A model generated the notes under the pieces. It saw only the letters and a program-made list of their open reading frames with translations, ran no database searches and was not told the origin of the DNA. From NCBI GenBank assembly GCA_947561395.2, contig OX387190.1, positions 24,670,858 through 24,734,857 on the forward strand: a stretch of 64,000 nt of DNA, written 5' to 3'. Positions 13,401 through 27,600 of the stretch are shown here, piece by piece. The stretch is from Buxus sempervirens (taxonomy: Eukaryota > Streptophyta > Magnoliopsida > Buxales > Buxaceae). Position 1 is the first letter of the stretch, and every line of letters starts with the position of its first letter. The position numbers and the translations under genes are program-made.

Positions 13401-16400
13401 GAGGAAAAAAGTCAATCTAACTCCAATTTGTTAACCTCTTGAGGTTTCTTCCTGTTCAACTCTCTTTTGGAAGAAGTTGTTGCTTAAGCAAGATCACAAG
13501 ACTTATAAATATCTTCTCTATCTCAGAAAATTATGGAATTAAACCATCAAATTCTCTCCAAAGTTGTCTTATGATGTTCCGTTACGATCCTATTTGTGGT
13601 TATAGAATGATATTAAAATATCTTATCCAAGTTCTATATTTATTGCCATCAACCTATTGCTAATTCCCCTTGACCCCAACAATATCTTTCTTATGTATGT
13701 ACCATTATTCATGCACCAATTCTATACTTTTCTGTTCCTATGTAGTGTATCTTAGATTCATTAAATTCCTCAGCCTTTGCTTATTTCAATTTAGTTTCTT
13801 GTCATTACATATATTAATTCTTCATGAGTAAGATGTTGAGTGAAGAATTATGCCATTCTGCAATTTTTGAAGTGTATTATTATATTTCCGTTGTTAAAGT
13901 ACTTGTCCTACTTGTGCTCTGTTCTGGACTGTTCGGATTTTTTGTGAGATTAACCTTAATTCTGTCTTAAAGTTCATGACTTAATACAGATACCCATCCA
14001 GAAACATACCATTCAAAATTCAATTGTTTTGCTGGGTTGTTTCAAGTGTTTTCACGAGGTAGTCCAGCATTCTCAAGAAACAGTCAATTAGATCTCTCCT
14101 TTATAAAAGTCATTATTTATCTTGGGTTTATTCCATGTTCACTACGAAAGAAATAAAATACTATTGCATGGTTAAGTGCCAGCATGATATACATTTCCAT
14201 ACTGTTTACTTCTTCAGAAGTCCTAAATTTTTGATAAGTTTGCATATGCACTTTGTGAGTTTGAACTGGTGGTATGTCACTGTTCTATCAAAATTTAATA
14301 CTTCAAGCCTTAGATATATTGTTGCATAAACCACTTCAATAGATTAAATTCTTATTATTTCCATTGTTTATTTGTGCTCTGGGAACCCTGAACACATTTT
14401 TAGGAGGATCCTATGTTGCTTGAACTGTGTTCTGAGTCAGAAGAGAGTGGCACTGAGAATGAGGAGGCTACTGATGATGATGAGAATCTTGAAGAAGATG
14501 AAAATTATGATTTGCACCATGAACCTAGTGAATATACTGATGATGATCCTGATCATGCCTTAAGTGAAACTTGCAGTGAGAGCAGTAGCACCAGATATAA
14601 TGATCTGAACGAGGAAAAGGTTTGCCATTTTACCACTCGATCAGATATATTTATGTGTGCAAAATGTGAATATGATGAAAGTAATAGTACCTCAACAGCT
14701 GTTTGTTTTTCTTATTTCATTTTTAGATGTCCTTTCAGTATATTGGAATAAATTGTTGATTGTCCTATATTTTTAAAATTTTAAAACTTTTATAATGGAT
14801 ACTGATTCCTTCAGCTAATCTATGAGCCAGTGAAAAATTCTTTCTTCAAATCCTTTGATTTGTATGAGTAGTTTGCTACTTTAGTTCTTGTGCTTCATGA
14901 TTAATCCCAGCCACTTATTTACTTCTGCTTGTTGCCACATTTCTTAGGAAGTAAAGAACACATCTGACTTTCTGCTACTCATTTGGTAGGAGCAGTGTCC
15001 AACTTCATTACCTTACCAAGCATTGATCCAAGCTCAAAATACATGTTTACAAAATTTTAATTTTCTGCTCATCACAGGGTTCACAAATCTATGCCTTAGT
15101 GCCAGAGAAAGATCAGTCATGCTTCTGTTATAGTTTAAGTTTTTCTTATCTCCTTTTAAAATTCATACAAACATATGAATACTAATATTGCAAGATATTT
15201 TACCGCCAAGGCAGAGGGGAGATACCCCTTGATATACTGAGGAAATAATGACATCACTCAAAAATGCATCTAATAACAAGGAAAGTTATGATGTATTTTG
15301 CTGACTTAGTCATTCAAACACTGCAACAGACATAATCTGAAGGTTTTAAATTCAGAAAAAATAATAACCAATGGAGTACACTAAAAAGTATATAATGAAA
15401 GCAACTATTTTGGATTTTTTGATTTTTCTAATATTCCTCCAAATATGTTTAAGATATTAATTGAAAACCCAAAAAATCAATAGTTAGCTAGTAACTATGT
15501 AATCAATTATCCATCAGAAAAATGCTTGTTTGGAATTTTTATTATTATAAACAACAATGACAACTAAATACCTCATCCCAACTAGTTAGGGTCGGCAACA
15601 CTATAATGAATTTCAGTCTCAATGAATTTCGCCCAAGGTTTACAATGTCGTTTCGAATCCTAGCGAAATGTCGGCCAAATTTCGCCGAAATGAGGGAAAA
15701 ATCGCCAAACATTAAAAAAATAAAAAAAAGCTACAAAAAGAGTAAATTATTGACATTTCGTGACATCAGGGAAAATCTGATAACTTTTACTTGATGTCGT
15801 CGAAATGTCGATGCCGACAATTTGCTAACATCAAGGAAACCATGAAAAATCATTTTCCATGGTTGTTTCGTGTCACCACCTTGGAAAATAGCGAATGTCA
15901 CGACATTGTAAACCATGATTTCGCCTTCATCAAGTTTTCAAGAAATCAATTTCGATGTTGTTGTAATGTCTGATAACTTTTACTTGATGTCGTTGAAATG
16001 TCGATGCCGACAATTTGCTGACATCAAGGAAACCACGAAAAATCATTTTCCAAGGTTTTTTCGTGTCGCCAACTTAGAAAATAGCAAAATGTCGCGACAT
16101 TGCAAACCGTGATTTTGCCTTCATCAAGTTTTCAAGAAATGAATTCCTATTAGTCTATATGATATTCTTGAAACATTTTAAGTCCAATATAAAGAACACA
16201 AGTGGAAAGTTTTGGAAGAAAATTCCTTTTCTTGATTTTTGTAAAAAAACTACTCTTTCAAGGTTGTTATGGAATGGAAGAGCATCTCAAAATTGGGGAG
16301 AGGGGTCAAATTGTTTTGAAAATGGTGGAGTGTGTGTAAATATCTGAGCTCGAGAATGCCAAAAAATAGCATCTTGTGTTTATCATTCTCGTTCGAACTT

Positions 16401-18569
16401 GGGCAATTTGACCAATTTCAATATCAAAGCTCATTATCAACTTAGCTTGGGCTGATATCTAGGTATCACGACTGATACCACTCAGTATTGGCCAAATTTT
16501 AATACCATGGCCAATACTGATGCTGATATTAGTGATGTGATGTTATCTCGGATTTGTCACAATCGATATTGAGTCAAATCTGTCGATACAACCCAGTACC
16601 AGCCAAATTTTTAAACCATTTATCCAATCAATTCACTAGAGAGAGTGAGATATCAGCAACAGCACATCTGAATCAAATAAGATCAGGACAAAGTAACTCC
16701 TTTCCAATCTCGCAATGTCTGGTCAAATGAACAAATTTTCCTTATGATTATTTTCTTGTCTAATACAAATTGGTTTAAACACTAACTTTGAAGATGCAGG
16801 GCTCTGAACATTCTGACTTGGAATCGGTGCCTCTGGAAATCAGAAAAGATCGTGAACTACCAAATGCACCACAAAATCCATCGCCTAAGCATGAAACTTT
16901 ACGAGGTGACAATAATTCTCCATGTCAAAGTAATAGTATTTCAGTAATGCATGTGACCAGGTCTTGTGAATATTTGGGAGACACAACTTCTACAACAACT
17001 CCAGTGCCTTTGTCAACTGGTCATAGTCCATCTTCTAGCTTTAAGAAGTCCAAATATAAATTGAATGGGCCTACTACTGGTGTCAAATACCCTCTTACTT
17101 CGGGACACATTTCTGTAAGTATTTATACCATTCATAGATTCTTTACTTGGTTTACGATGTGAATATTGTCTATCTTTCATTCTGTTGATGCTTTTTGAGA
17201 TGCTGCTAAACTTTATTTTTTGTCCTTTGCTTCTCTTTAAAATTTCCTCATTTTATTCAAAATTGATTTTTTCCTTTCCATTAAATCTATAAACCCTATA
17301 ATTTTTCTTTTTTAATGGGAGTTTTATATCTCATTTCAGGCCGGGAAGAAACTTCCCTTGGAATCCATTGACTACAGCCATGAAGAGGAGTAAGTTTGAT
17401 GCACATCTATGATTTGTGCAAGCAAGTTCTATCTATATTTGCATAAATTAAGTTCCATATTCCTTCCTTGTTAGTCAGTGAACTTCAGTAATACAAAAGT
17501 GTTTTATTAGTAAATGATATATCATTGTTCTCATCCAAGTCCGCATTTTTCTCATCCATGTCTGTTTTCTATTTCCATGTGTGAAATTTATTTTCCTTCA
17601 TCCTAATCATCCACTTGACCTTTTATGATCCTTCTGTACCAATTACTTGTATACTTATTGATAATAAGTGAAACTGAACTGTCTATAATGGTACCCTTAA
17701 TAAAATTACAAGAATATATGTATCTATAATGATGTATGAGCATTCAATTGTATGGGCTTTTGTGAAAAATTTATTGGATGAGGGTGTTCGATGCTCATAT
17801 GTAGCCTGTCTTTATATTTTTGTCCAGTTGCACAAAATTTCATAGTCTTACCACTATATAGAGAAGTTTTCCAAATCACTTACAGATGAAATTGTGAAAG
17901 AAGATGAGAATATCTTCAGTATAGACCTTTTCTTTTCCCATGTATGCTGTCTTTGGACAAAAAGAATAACATACAACAATTGGATGAGAACATGTGGGAG
18001 TATATGCCAATCAATGGTCTTCTGAAGTGCTGATATAGAAAAACCAAAATGCCTTTGCTTTTTTAATCCTTGGGTAAGTTGGTCACGATGTAGGATTTAA
18101 TCATATAGAACTTCAAGGTTCATCATGAGAAAGTTTTGCGAAGCTTCAAAAAGAGGAATTTGGAATATAAACTATCAGATGATAGCATCAAGAATAGGGG
18201 CCGCCACATGGTGTGGTTGTAAAAGCCCCAAGCTACCAATGTGAGAATCTGGGTTTGAGTCTGAAAGCAGCCATTTTGAGCCAGTACATCTTTTGGTCAG
18301 ATCATGTGCTTAAATCGTGTCTGGCCAACTCTGTCAGAGCCTTTTTTGGTCCTCCTATCACCTCTTTAGATCCTTTGATATTTGCCCCCTCTCAAATTCT
18401 CATAAGCTCCTTCTTAGTCTATGTTTTATAGGTCCAAACCATCTTAATCTACTTGTCTTGATCTATCTCTTATTTGGGCTATGCATAAACACTCATGTTT
18501 ATGTCATTCCATAACTTACCTTTCCTAGTCTATCACACATCCATCTGAATATAAGATTATCAATGAACC

Positions 18570-18601
<32 letters not shown>

Positions 18602-21600
18602 CTGAATTTGATCCATATTCAATCTGGAAATATAAAATACACCCACAATATTTTTTTTTTCTGACAGATCAAATATGCTTTCAAAAAGTTGAATCCAATT
18701 TGATTTGAGTTCAAATATGAACTTTTATGCAGGATCCAATTTATCAAAAGATTAATGATCATTACTTTTTTTATTAATTTGATAAATCTTGACTCATTTT
18801 ATCATTTGAATGAATGGGAGAGGATTTACTCATATAGAACCTGGTTGGAAATGAGTGTCTCCCCCAAACCGATTTGGGATGGAAGGCCATAGGCAGTATT
18901 TGCTTATTGCCTTCGATCAAGTGCCGGTTGTAATGAAACTGTTTCCTAGCGAGGCCTCTATAAAGTCTCAAACACCCATTCAGCCTCTATAAAGTCTCAA
19001 ACACCCATTCATCTAGTCCCCCTGTACTCACATATTCTGTCATTACACTTTGCAGTTTGTGGTTAGACCTCCTGCTTGTGGGTCAAAAGGTTTTAAAATT
19101 ATTTATTTAACATTCTTCTCTTTGAATCTGAAATAGCCAATTCAAGTATGAGTATCAGCATTACTACTTTAATGATTGGATTTTGGTCAGGCATGGATTT
19201 GAATTAAAAACTTTCATATGGAAAATGGATCAATTCAGATTCAATCCTTTGATAGCCTTAGATTGGCATTTTCATCTCGACAGCATTCCCTCTGAATACG
19301 TTTCTTATTTTTGGCCAGTAGAGTAAAAATCTTCTCTGAACTACCATATAGAAGTCCTAAAAATCTTCGCCCTGAGTTCAGAGGACTGTCTATTTCAGAG
19401 ATTGTGAGAGATTGGCACAGCTTCTGCCTCTCTCCTATGGCTTCTTATCAGGGGTTTTTATTGGGGTCTGTTTGTTATGCATTTTATGCGCTTCATGCGT
19501 TTTGAGGGCCCATTTCTCATGGGTCCTTTGGTCTGTATTGTTCTTTTTACCCTATTTATGTCATTTCTCTCGTTAATTATCAAAAGAAAAAAAAAAAAAA
19601 AAAAGAAGCTTCATCTGATCTGTAAGTTGTTCTCAGTGCATGACTTGATAGTTGATAGATGTTGACTATAGGTGATATGAAATATGAGACTTGGAGTAGG
19701 ATTCACCCTTTTGCAGACTTATTGGCATGGAGAACAACAATATGCACTTTTTAGGCATCTGTACCTTCATTTTAATGTCCTAAGAATATGGACCTTTTTT
19801 CATTCATTAGCAAGTCATATCTTCTTGAAAATTATGATAAGCCTTTTTTCCGTCATTATGAAGTCACATCTACTTGAATATTACGTTTTTTTTCTTTATC
19901 AAGTTGCATGCTTTAATTTTGTCAACATGGATCCATATTTCAAATGCATCTGATTCATTGACCTATATCCAGGATTGCAATCCAGAGACTTGAGGTCACT
20001 AGAACAGATCTGCAAAACCAAATTTCAGAGGAGGTATAATTTGGTTATGTTGATCCATGTAATTCAGTACTCTTATATGGATTAGTCTTCTTATTATTTC
20101 ATTTTAATTCCATGCATATGTTTTCATGCTAGGCTGAAGGGAATGCTATTCTGCGAGCAGCACTGAAAACTAGAAAGCAGGCTCTGCATGAGTCTCGTTT
20201 AGCTCTTGAGCAAGATGTATGTACTAGAAAGGATTATCTTCATTCCATTTCTAACAAAACAGTGATTGTATCTCCGTTTATGCATTTGAAAAAAAAAATG
20301 CCGATGTGATCTTGAATGTCTGTGGATGCATGTTCTGATTTTAGAATATCAGATAATCACTCGGATGACTTGGAATATATTTTGGCTGCTTCCTGAAATT
20401 AGACTGAATTGTCTTTGTTGTTTCCTTTTTTACTTAAGAATAAGCCTAGTGTTTTACTTTTGAAAGGTTCATCCTCCATTAAACTAATGTGTTCTTGGAT
20501 TTTTCATGACACTTTTGCACTTTCTATTTTCCTTGTTTGCATTCATCTCTAGGAAATAATTTACAATTTGTATTTTTTAATAACTTGCTACTGATATTGA
20601 AATATAGACATATATTGAATTTCACATATCTGTGATTTCATAATTATCAATCTGTTAAACCAATCATGGGGAAAATTGAAGTTCCAGCATATAGGTTCAA
20701 TCTGGTTATGCAAAATTGGCTACTTTCATACAGGAACTGTTATGCTTCAAAAATATATATATACTTCAAAGAATTACTAGTTTTACAGTTAGCAGGTATT
20801 TAACATAGCAGTGTTAGTTTGTAACTCTTGATTGGTACAACAAACAAGGGAAAACAATGATGCATGCACTCACATGGTAATTTACTTAAAGTGTCCTGCT
20901 CTTGCACTGTTGCTTCTCTTTTGCTAAATTGTCCTGGTTCGTAAGAGATGAAAAAAAGAATCAGTTTATAACTACGTCTAATGAATGGTTACGAGTAGAA
21001 AATAAAGGTCTATCCAACTAGAGCAACTGCTAGTTATCTTCTCGAACTTAGATGCTCTTTATGGTGCACATGGACAAACAATCATGGTGCTATCTTGTCA
21101 CAGATGCCTTCTAGAATCCTCTTTGAGACAATTATCAATAGATAAGAACTTTCTGACTATTAATACTTATAGACAAGTTGGTCCTGTACATGCATCCATC
21201 AAATCAGGCTATATGCAATAGATGATGAAACATATGTGGGGGATGATCTTTGTAAGAAATGAAAAGTATGCATATAATAATGTAGCATGAAACTTCAGAT
21301 CAACTTTGGTAGAATCTGAGAGGAATCTGCGCTTCAATTTGGGTTGAAAATGGTGATAGGGGCTTTAGGACTGGCGGGCATGACTAAGATAGGAGAAACC
21401 TTAAGGATTAAAGTTAAGTGATGTTTGAATGATTGTGCACCTACAGGACACAAGTGAACATTGTTACTGTGTTTGACAGCCAGAAAACTGGGATTTTCTG
21501 ACCCAAAGTGACTCTAATTAGGATATTCTCTTATTATACATCTTCGAATCTGAATTATTTCGCGCGCTGTTCACTGCCTCTACTCATCTGTCCATCCTTC

Positions 21601-24600
21601 CTCCTTACTTCTAGTTTACCCATGTCACGCTTCTATCCTTATTCTCCGATTACTGTTTCCTACCAGTAATCCTAGATCTAACTTAGAATGCTCAACTAAA
21701 ATCTTTTGTTCTGTGATTCTCCCTTCCAATGCATCTCCTTCCTGAATTCTCAACTGAAGTCCCTTCTTTGATCTACTCACTTGTGGAATTTGAGTTGTGT
21801 CATGTGAATGGTGAAACTGATCTATCATAACTCATAAGTAAGCTCCTAGATTCAAAGCACCGGAATGGAAAGAGCATGATCCAGTGTGATAGCTTGCATT
21901 TTATCACTAGTATAACACAACCAAAGAATATGTTTTCTTTGTGAACCATAAAAATCTCCATCATTCTGTTTGACCATTATGAACCAAAGTTGTTTGACCA
22001 GCCTATGAAAATTCAACCATCTGTCCCATCTCAGATCATCTGTTCGTTTCCCCTTCAAAACAACGATATCCTGCCCTAAAAGTATTATGTCATCTGTTGT
22101 ATGGAAATTATTTTCTGAAGTATAAAAGTATTATGTCATCTGTTGTATGGAAATTATTTTCTGAAGTATAAAAGTATTATGTCATCTGTTGTATGGAAAT
22201 TATTTTCTGAAGTTTCATCATCTAAAGTTTCAATGATTTGAGGAAAATTTCTTGTTACCTTGAAATTCAGACTGCTGGTAATTGTGACAAATAGGTGTTT
22301 ACAGGTTGCAAGATTACAGGAACAGTTGCAAGGGGAAAGAGATCTGAGAGCATCTTTGGAAGCTGGGCTTAACAGGCCTCTGAGAGTATTACCTGTCACG
22401 ACTGTAGTCATTGACAAGGTTAGTTACCAAACATTTAACGTTTGTCACTTCTTAGTTTGTTTATTACTCAATGTACATATAATCCATAAGATATTTTTGC
22501 AGACTAAAGTAGAGCTCAAGGAAATTTCTATTGCCGAAACAGATGTCACTAATTTGAAGCATAAGGTTGATGATCTCCATGTACAGCTTGGACAATATCG
22601 GGAAAAGAACAATGGATCTGCATGTGAATCATGCAGTCAGGACCCACAAACTCAAAATCATCAAGCAACAATGTATACTTTTTAATTCTTGTCATCACAT
22701 TCCACACTCTTCACACCATTTGTTAGTTTTCTTCCTTTCATGTTCCATACTTTTTCATCCCCTTCAGTCAATGTTTTTATTCTTGAACTGAATTATGTCT
22801 TTACATGTTGTAAGTCTTTAGACATAAGACAAGGCTGGATAATATATTAACTGTCTCCACTGGGCTTGGCAAAGAAGCCAATATTTGCCCAGAAAGCTTG
22901 TTTGGCATCTACAAACAGGTTGAACTGTAGACCAGGTGTTTCAGACAAATTTTTTGTGTCCAATAACTTGGAAGAAGGGAGTGACCGCATATGTTTATTG
23001 TAGAAAGAGTTCCAAGTGGTTGTAGTGGAAATGTGCTTCTAATACTTAAGTAAAAAAGTATCTGTGATCAAATTGGGGGTATATTTTATCTGACAGATGT
23101 AGTGTTTGCTGTGTTTTATGGAGTGTCATTTTGACTTTTTGAGTAACCAAGAAGAAATAAATTTAGGATGTGCAACCAAAATGAAGATGTTGAAAGGGAC
23201 TATCATAAATAGGATAAGATATGAAAAGAAATTCATTTGAGAAAGATTCAAATATCACCAATACAGCAGAGTCGATTGAGTCGGTCTGGGCATGCTAAAC
23301 TGAATCCATTATTTCTGTCAATGAGGAATGAATGGATGCTGGTTGAAGCCTCAGGATGTGGATATAATTAAAGTCCATTTAGATGGAGTTGGCAATGTAG
23401 AAATTTGAAAATGCAAATTTCACTGCTGATGTCTCTTGATAAAACGGAATAGGCAAATGGGACTCCTGTTTCCATTCCTGACTAGTTTGAGAAAGACATT
23501 GTTGTGGTTTTTTTTTGTTTTTCCCCTCTGATGAAGATGATGTTTGTACTTTGTACCAATAATGCCTTCATTAAATTCTTGTTTTATTCAGGATGGATAA
23601 AATAAAGGATGGTCTTGCTACAACGGTCATGTATTTTCATGAAAGGTCCACAAGTAAGGTATGTTTTCCTTGTCAATTAAGTGCTCAAATTTTTGTTAGA
23701 TAAAATAGAATTTTGCTAGTTTTTTGGACTTACTTGAAGCATAAATTAAATCCTTGAATTTCAGGAACTACTTGAAACTTTGATATTGAGTCATAAGTCT
23801 TCAAATTTATCTTTAAAATTAGTTGTAAATTGCTCACTAAATCAATTAGTAACTTTAGGGTTATTTTCGGTGTAAGGTTTTCACTTCATGTGTCAGATAC
23901 GTGTCACTACATGATTGATTTTTCTTAATTATATGTCCTTTCAGTTTGTGCGAGCCCTAGTTTTTTTTTTTTTCTTATATGTACTGCAATTTAGTTTACA
24001 TAGCCCCTCAAAGCTAACGTATGAAACAGTTATAGTGTCGAAGGGAAATGGTATATGGTCTTATAAAATTTATTTTTGCCTTATTGATTTTTATGCCAGG
24101 AAATTCTAAAAGCACAAGCTGAGCAAATTTAGAAAGTTTTTTATATTTTATCTCTATCTCTATAAAAATGCAAACTCATGCATGCATACATTTACATGTG
24201 TGCTAGCTGTTATCTACTATTTAGTAACATTCTATGATGGTGAATCAAGTATCTTTGACAAGACATCTTCTAGTTCTATGGCCTTCAAAATTGGTAATCA
24301 ACTTTAAGGTAAAATAGGAAGTTTTAATTTTTCTAAAATAACTATAAAATAAATAAAGGCATCTTCATGATTCAAACAGCTGAAGAAAGTTCTTTAGAAG
24401 GATACTAACATCAGGAAATGTACGCATGAAATGTAGGGTTCTCTTCATTGTTGACATGATATGGATGTGTGATCCATGTCCATTTGATGAATCAAGCATA
24501 ATGCTACCTGTAATTATATTGTTTTTTAATTAATTGGTACCATATCTCTGCTTGAATCCATTATGGATGGATAGATATTTCTATAAGGACAGCTCTATCC

Positions 24601-27600
24601 TCATATGAATCCCTTGAAGAATAGAAGGTGTATTTTATTAATATTGCCTCAAGATTTTAAGAAATTATGTGTATTTATGCTATAACAAGATTGTTCGTGT
24701 AAGGGGGCGTATGGTGGATTATAGTTTGATATGAGGAATGTGGTTGGTGGGATATAAGTGATGGGAACAGAATGTGGTGGGCAATTCTACATCAAATATG
24801 ATTGAAATCCCCAAAGGGTATATGGACTTAGTGTAAGGCTCTTCATATTGCCCATAGGTTTTATGATGAAAGAGGGGTCCACCCCTTGGGTCATTATATT
24901 ATAATTGGTATCTGAGCTGGTTTGGGTCTGGTAGTCTACTCAATAGAGGAGGCATGTGCAAATGCATGTACATTGGTGGATCCATTCCATGTCACAATGG
25001 CATGCCATAGGAACTAAGCCAGGTCAATTAGTCACTCATGTGGGGATGCATGAGAATGGGAGCAGGGTGGATTAGAGTGTAATATAATGTTGAATGGTAC
25101 AGTTTGCTGTGCAGTAAAGAAACAACATGTTCAAAAGATGAGTATTACCAAAATAAGGATGTTAAGATGGACATGTAGCAAAACTAGGAAAGACAAAGTA
25201 AGAAATGAAGATATTAGCAAGTGGTTAGGCAAAGAATGCATTGGGGATAAAATTGAGGAGATTAGGTTAAGGTGGTTTGGACATGTAAAGCGAAGACCTA
25301 AAGATGCACCTATAAGAAGGTGTGTGAGAGGGCCTAAAAGATCAAAATGAAGACCTAAAAAGACATCGATGGAGTTGATAAAACAAGACTAACATAAACA
25401 TAAATTAGTTGAACATATGATTTTTGATAGAATATGATGGTAAGACAAGATTCGTGTTTCTGACCCCACTTTGGTGGGAATTGTCTCAAATTGGTGATGA
25501 TAATGATAATAAACTTTGGTGGGGTCCTTAGCCCTTTCCTCCATTTTTTGGTGGGAATTGGCTCACACCATGTTCGTTTTCTTGTTGGGCCTAGATCTTC
25601 CATTTTTTTCTGGCATGATCTTTGGTGGGGTCCTTTAGCCCTTTCCTCTTTGTTTCCTAATCTTTTTTGGGTGGTTTCCTTTCCAAACACTCTTGTTTGT
25701 GAAGTTCTTTGCCCTTCTTCCGCAGGTGTGAATTGGCATCTTCCCTTTAGAAGGGACTTGCATGACTCAGAGTTAGTGGAATTGTTGTCTCTATTTAAGG
25801 CCCTTAGGGATTTGTTCATTGATCTTGATTGCCTGGATGTTCACATTTGGTTTCCAGAAGCTTCTGGTTCTTTCTCTTGTCGGTCGTTTTTTGCTTCGTG
25901 TAGGACCAACTCCCCTTCCCTTGTTGTATCTTTCCCTTGTTCCTCTCTTTGGAAGCCTTTAGTCCCCCCCTAATATCAAAGCTTTTGTTTGGACGGTCTT
26001 ACTTTATAAGATGAATGCAATAGATCATCTCCAAAATAGAAGAAAGTGGATATCTTTATCGCTTAATGTCTATATCTTTTGTATGTGCCAAGGAGAGACA
26101 ATAGATCACCTCTTTATTCACTGTAGAGGTGGCAATGGGTCGGGTTGGGTTTGGGCGGGTTTGTAAATGGGTTGAGCCTTAAATGGGTTGGGTTGGGTTC
26201 AACCCATTTACCAACGGATTGGAAAATCATGGAACTAAACCTAACCCGCAAATAAACAGGTTGAATCCGACCCAACCTATTAATTTTAAAACTTAAATTT
26301 TTTAAAAAAAAAATCTTTTCAATTCAACATACTTTTTTGAGAATTTAGAAATAATGGAGACATGGACCATTGTTTTTTCTTAACATAAATGTTTAATTTT
26401 TTTTTAACTTGGAATTAGATGTTTATTTTTTGAAAATTGAGAAAATAAAGATCATGAAACATTTTTTCCATAAATATGTTGTCCTCATTAATAAATTTAT
26501 ATAATATTAAATGATCAGCGAGCACTGAGGATTGAGCATATTTACAATGTTTTCTCATTATCTTAACCAACAAGAAGCCACCTGGTTGAAAAGTGAAAAC
26601 CTGAGAGTTGAAGAAAGTGCAAATCTATTCACGTGCTGAACAAGGGTTGAAGATAGACCACAAACGAAGCTTCTATTCTTCTTCATTTCTACTTTTAAAA
26701 CTAACTTAATTTTTTTTTAGGTTGCTATTTACATGTCAGTTTGATTGAGGGTAAAAAAATAAGAACGGTATATTATCGGGTATCCAATGGGTTGACGGGT
26801 TCGGCAAATGAGTTGGGAAAACCTCAACCCAAACCCATTTATTCAGGTTGGGTTCAGGCGGGTTGATGGGTCAGTTCAAAAATTGCTGGCTCTAATTCAT
26901 TGTGAGTTTGCTAGAGGGATATGGAGCAGTTTCTTCATTAAGATTGGGGAGTGTTGGGCTATGCCTAAGAAGGGTATTGATCTGTTTTGTTAGTGAAAAT
27001 TTCCAGGTTTCGGAAAGAGGAGGAAGATTTTGTACAGATTGTTGTTCCATGCAACATTGTGGTTCATATGGAAGGAAAGATGTTAGCATCAAGCGCTTAC
27101 AACTAGACCAATAGCTTAAGTTATTGGTTTGAACGCAACTTTATTTCCTTATACCATAGCAGGATGCTGGACCTTGGCCCAACAATCCCCCCCCCCCCCC
27201 CCCCCCCCCCCACAGCATCTACAACTGCAAGCCAATACCTGCCAACCAGGGACTTGGCCAACGCTTGCCACAACGGAATGCCTTCTTAGGACCCCCAGTG
27301 GGACTCAAACCTACAATCTTTCCGGGGTCCCTCCTTGCACTTGTGAACTGTAGGCAGATAGTCAACACCTACCACAGCCACAACATGCATTCTCCAGGAG
27401 ACTTGAGCTCCGATACCAATTGTTAGGATCAAGCACTTACCACTAGACCAATAACTTAAGTTAATGGTTAGAATGCAACTTTCTTTCCTTATACCATATC
27501 AGGATGCTGGAACTTGGCCCAACATCCCCAACAAAAGAAGTTCCAAAATTTTGACGACACAATGTCTACCATAGAGTCAATGGTTGAAACCATCAGGTTA

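Larger units (their letters stand above)
4508..14403 (+). other. 9.9-kb intron of the REN1-like gene filled by nested transposons
   Basis: Donor GTATGT at 4508, acceptor TTTTTAG ending 14403. It contains an L1 fragment (5400-5703) and a hAT element (about 6669-12986). Nested in the hAT are a PIF/Harbinger-like element, an RTE LINE and a Pack-MULE. The remaining stretches, 4508-5385, 5718-6668 and 12987-14403, are AT-rich with nothing recognisable beyond degenerate repeat. Confidence 0.85.

Noticed and set aside
25491..25973. 160-codon frame that looks like an independent gene
   Set aside because: It is the zinc-binding region of the L1 LINE that continues after the hAT insertion.
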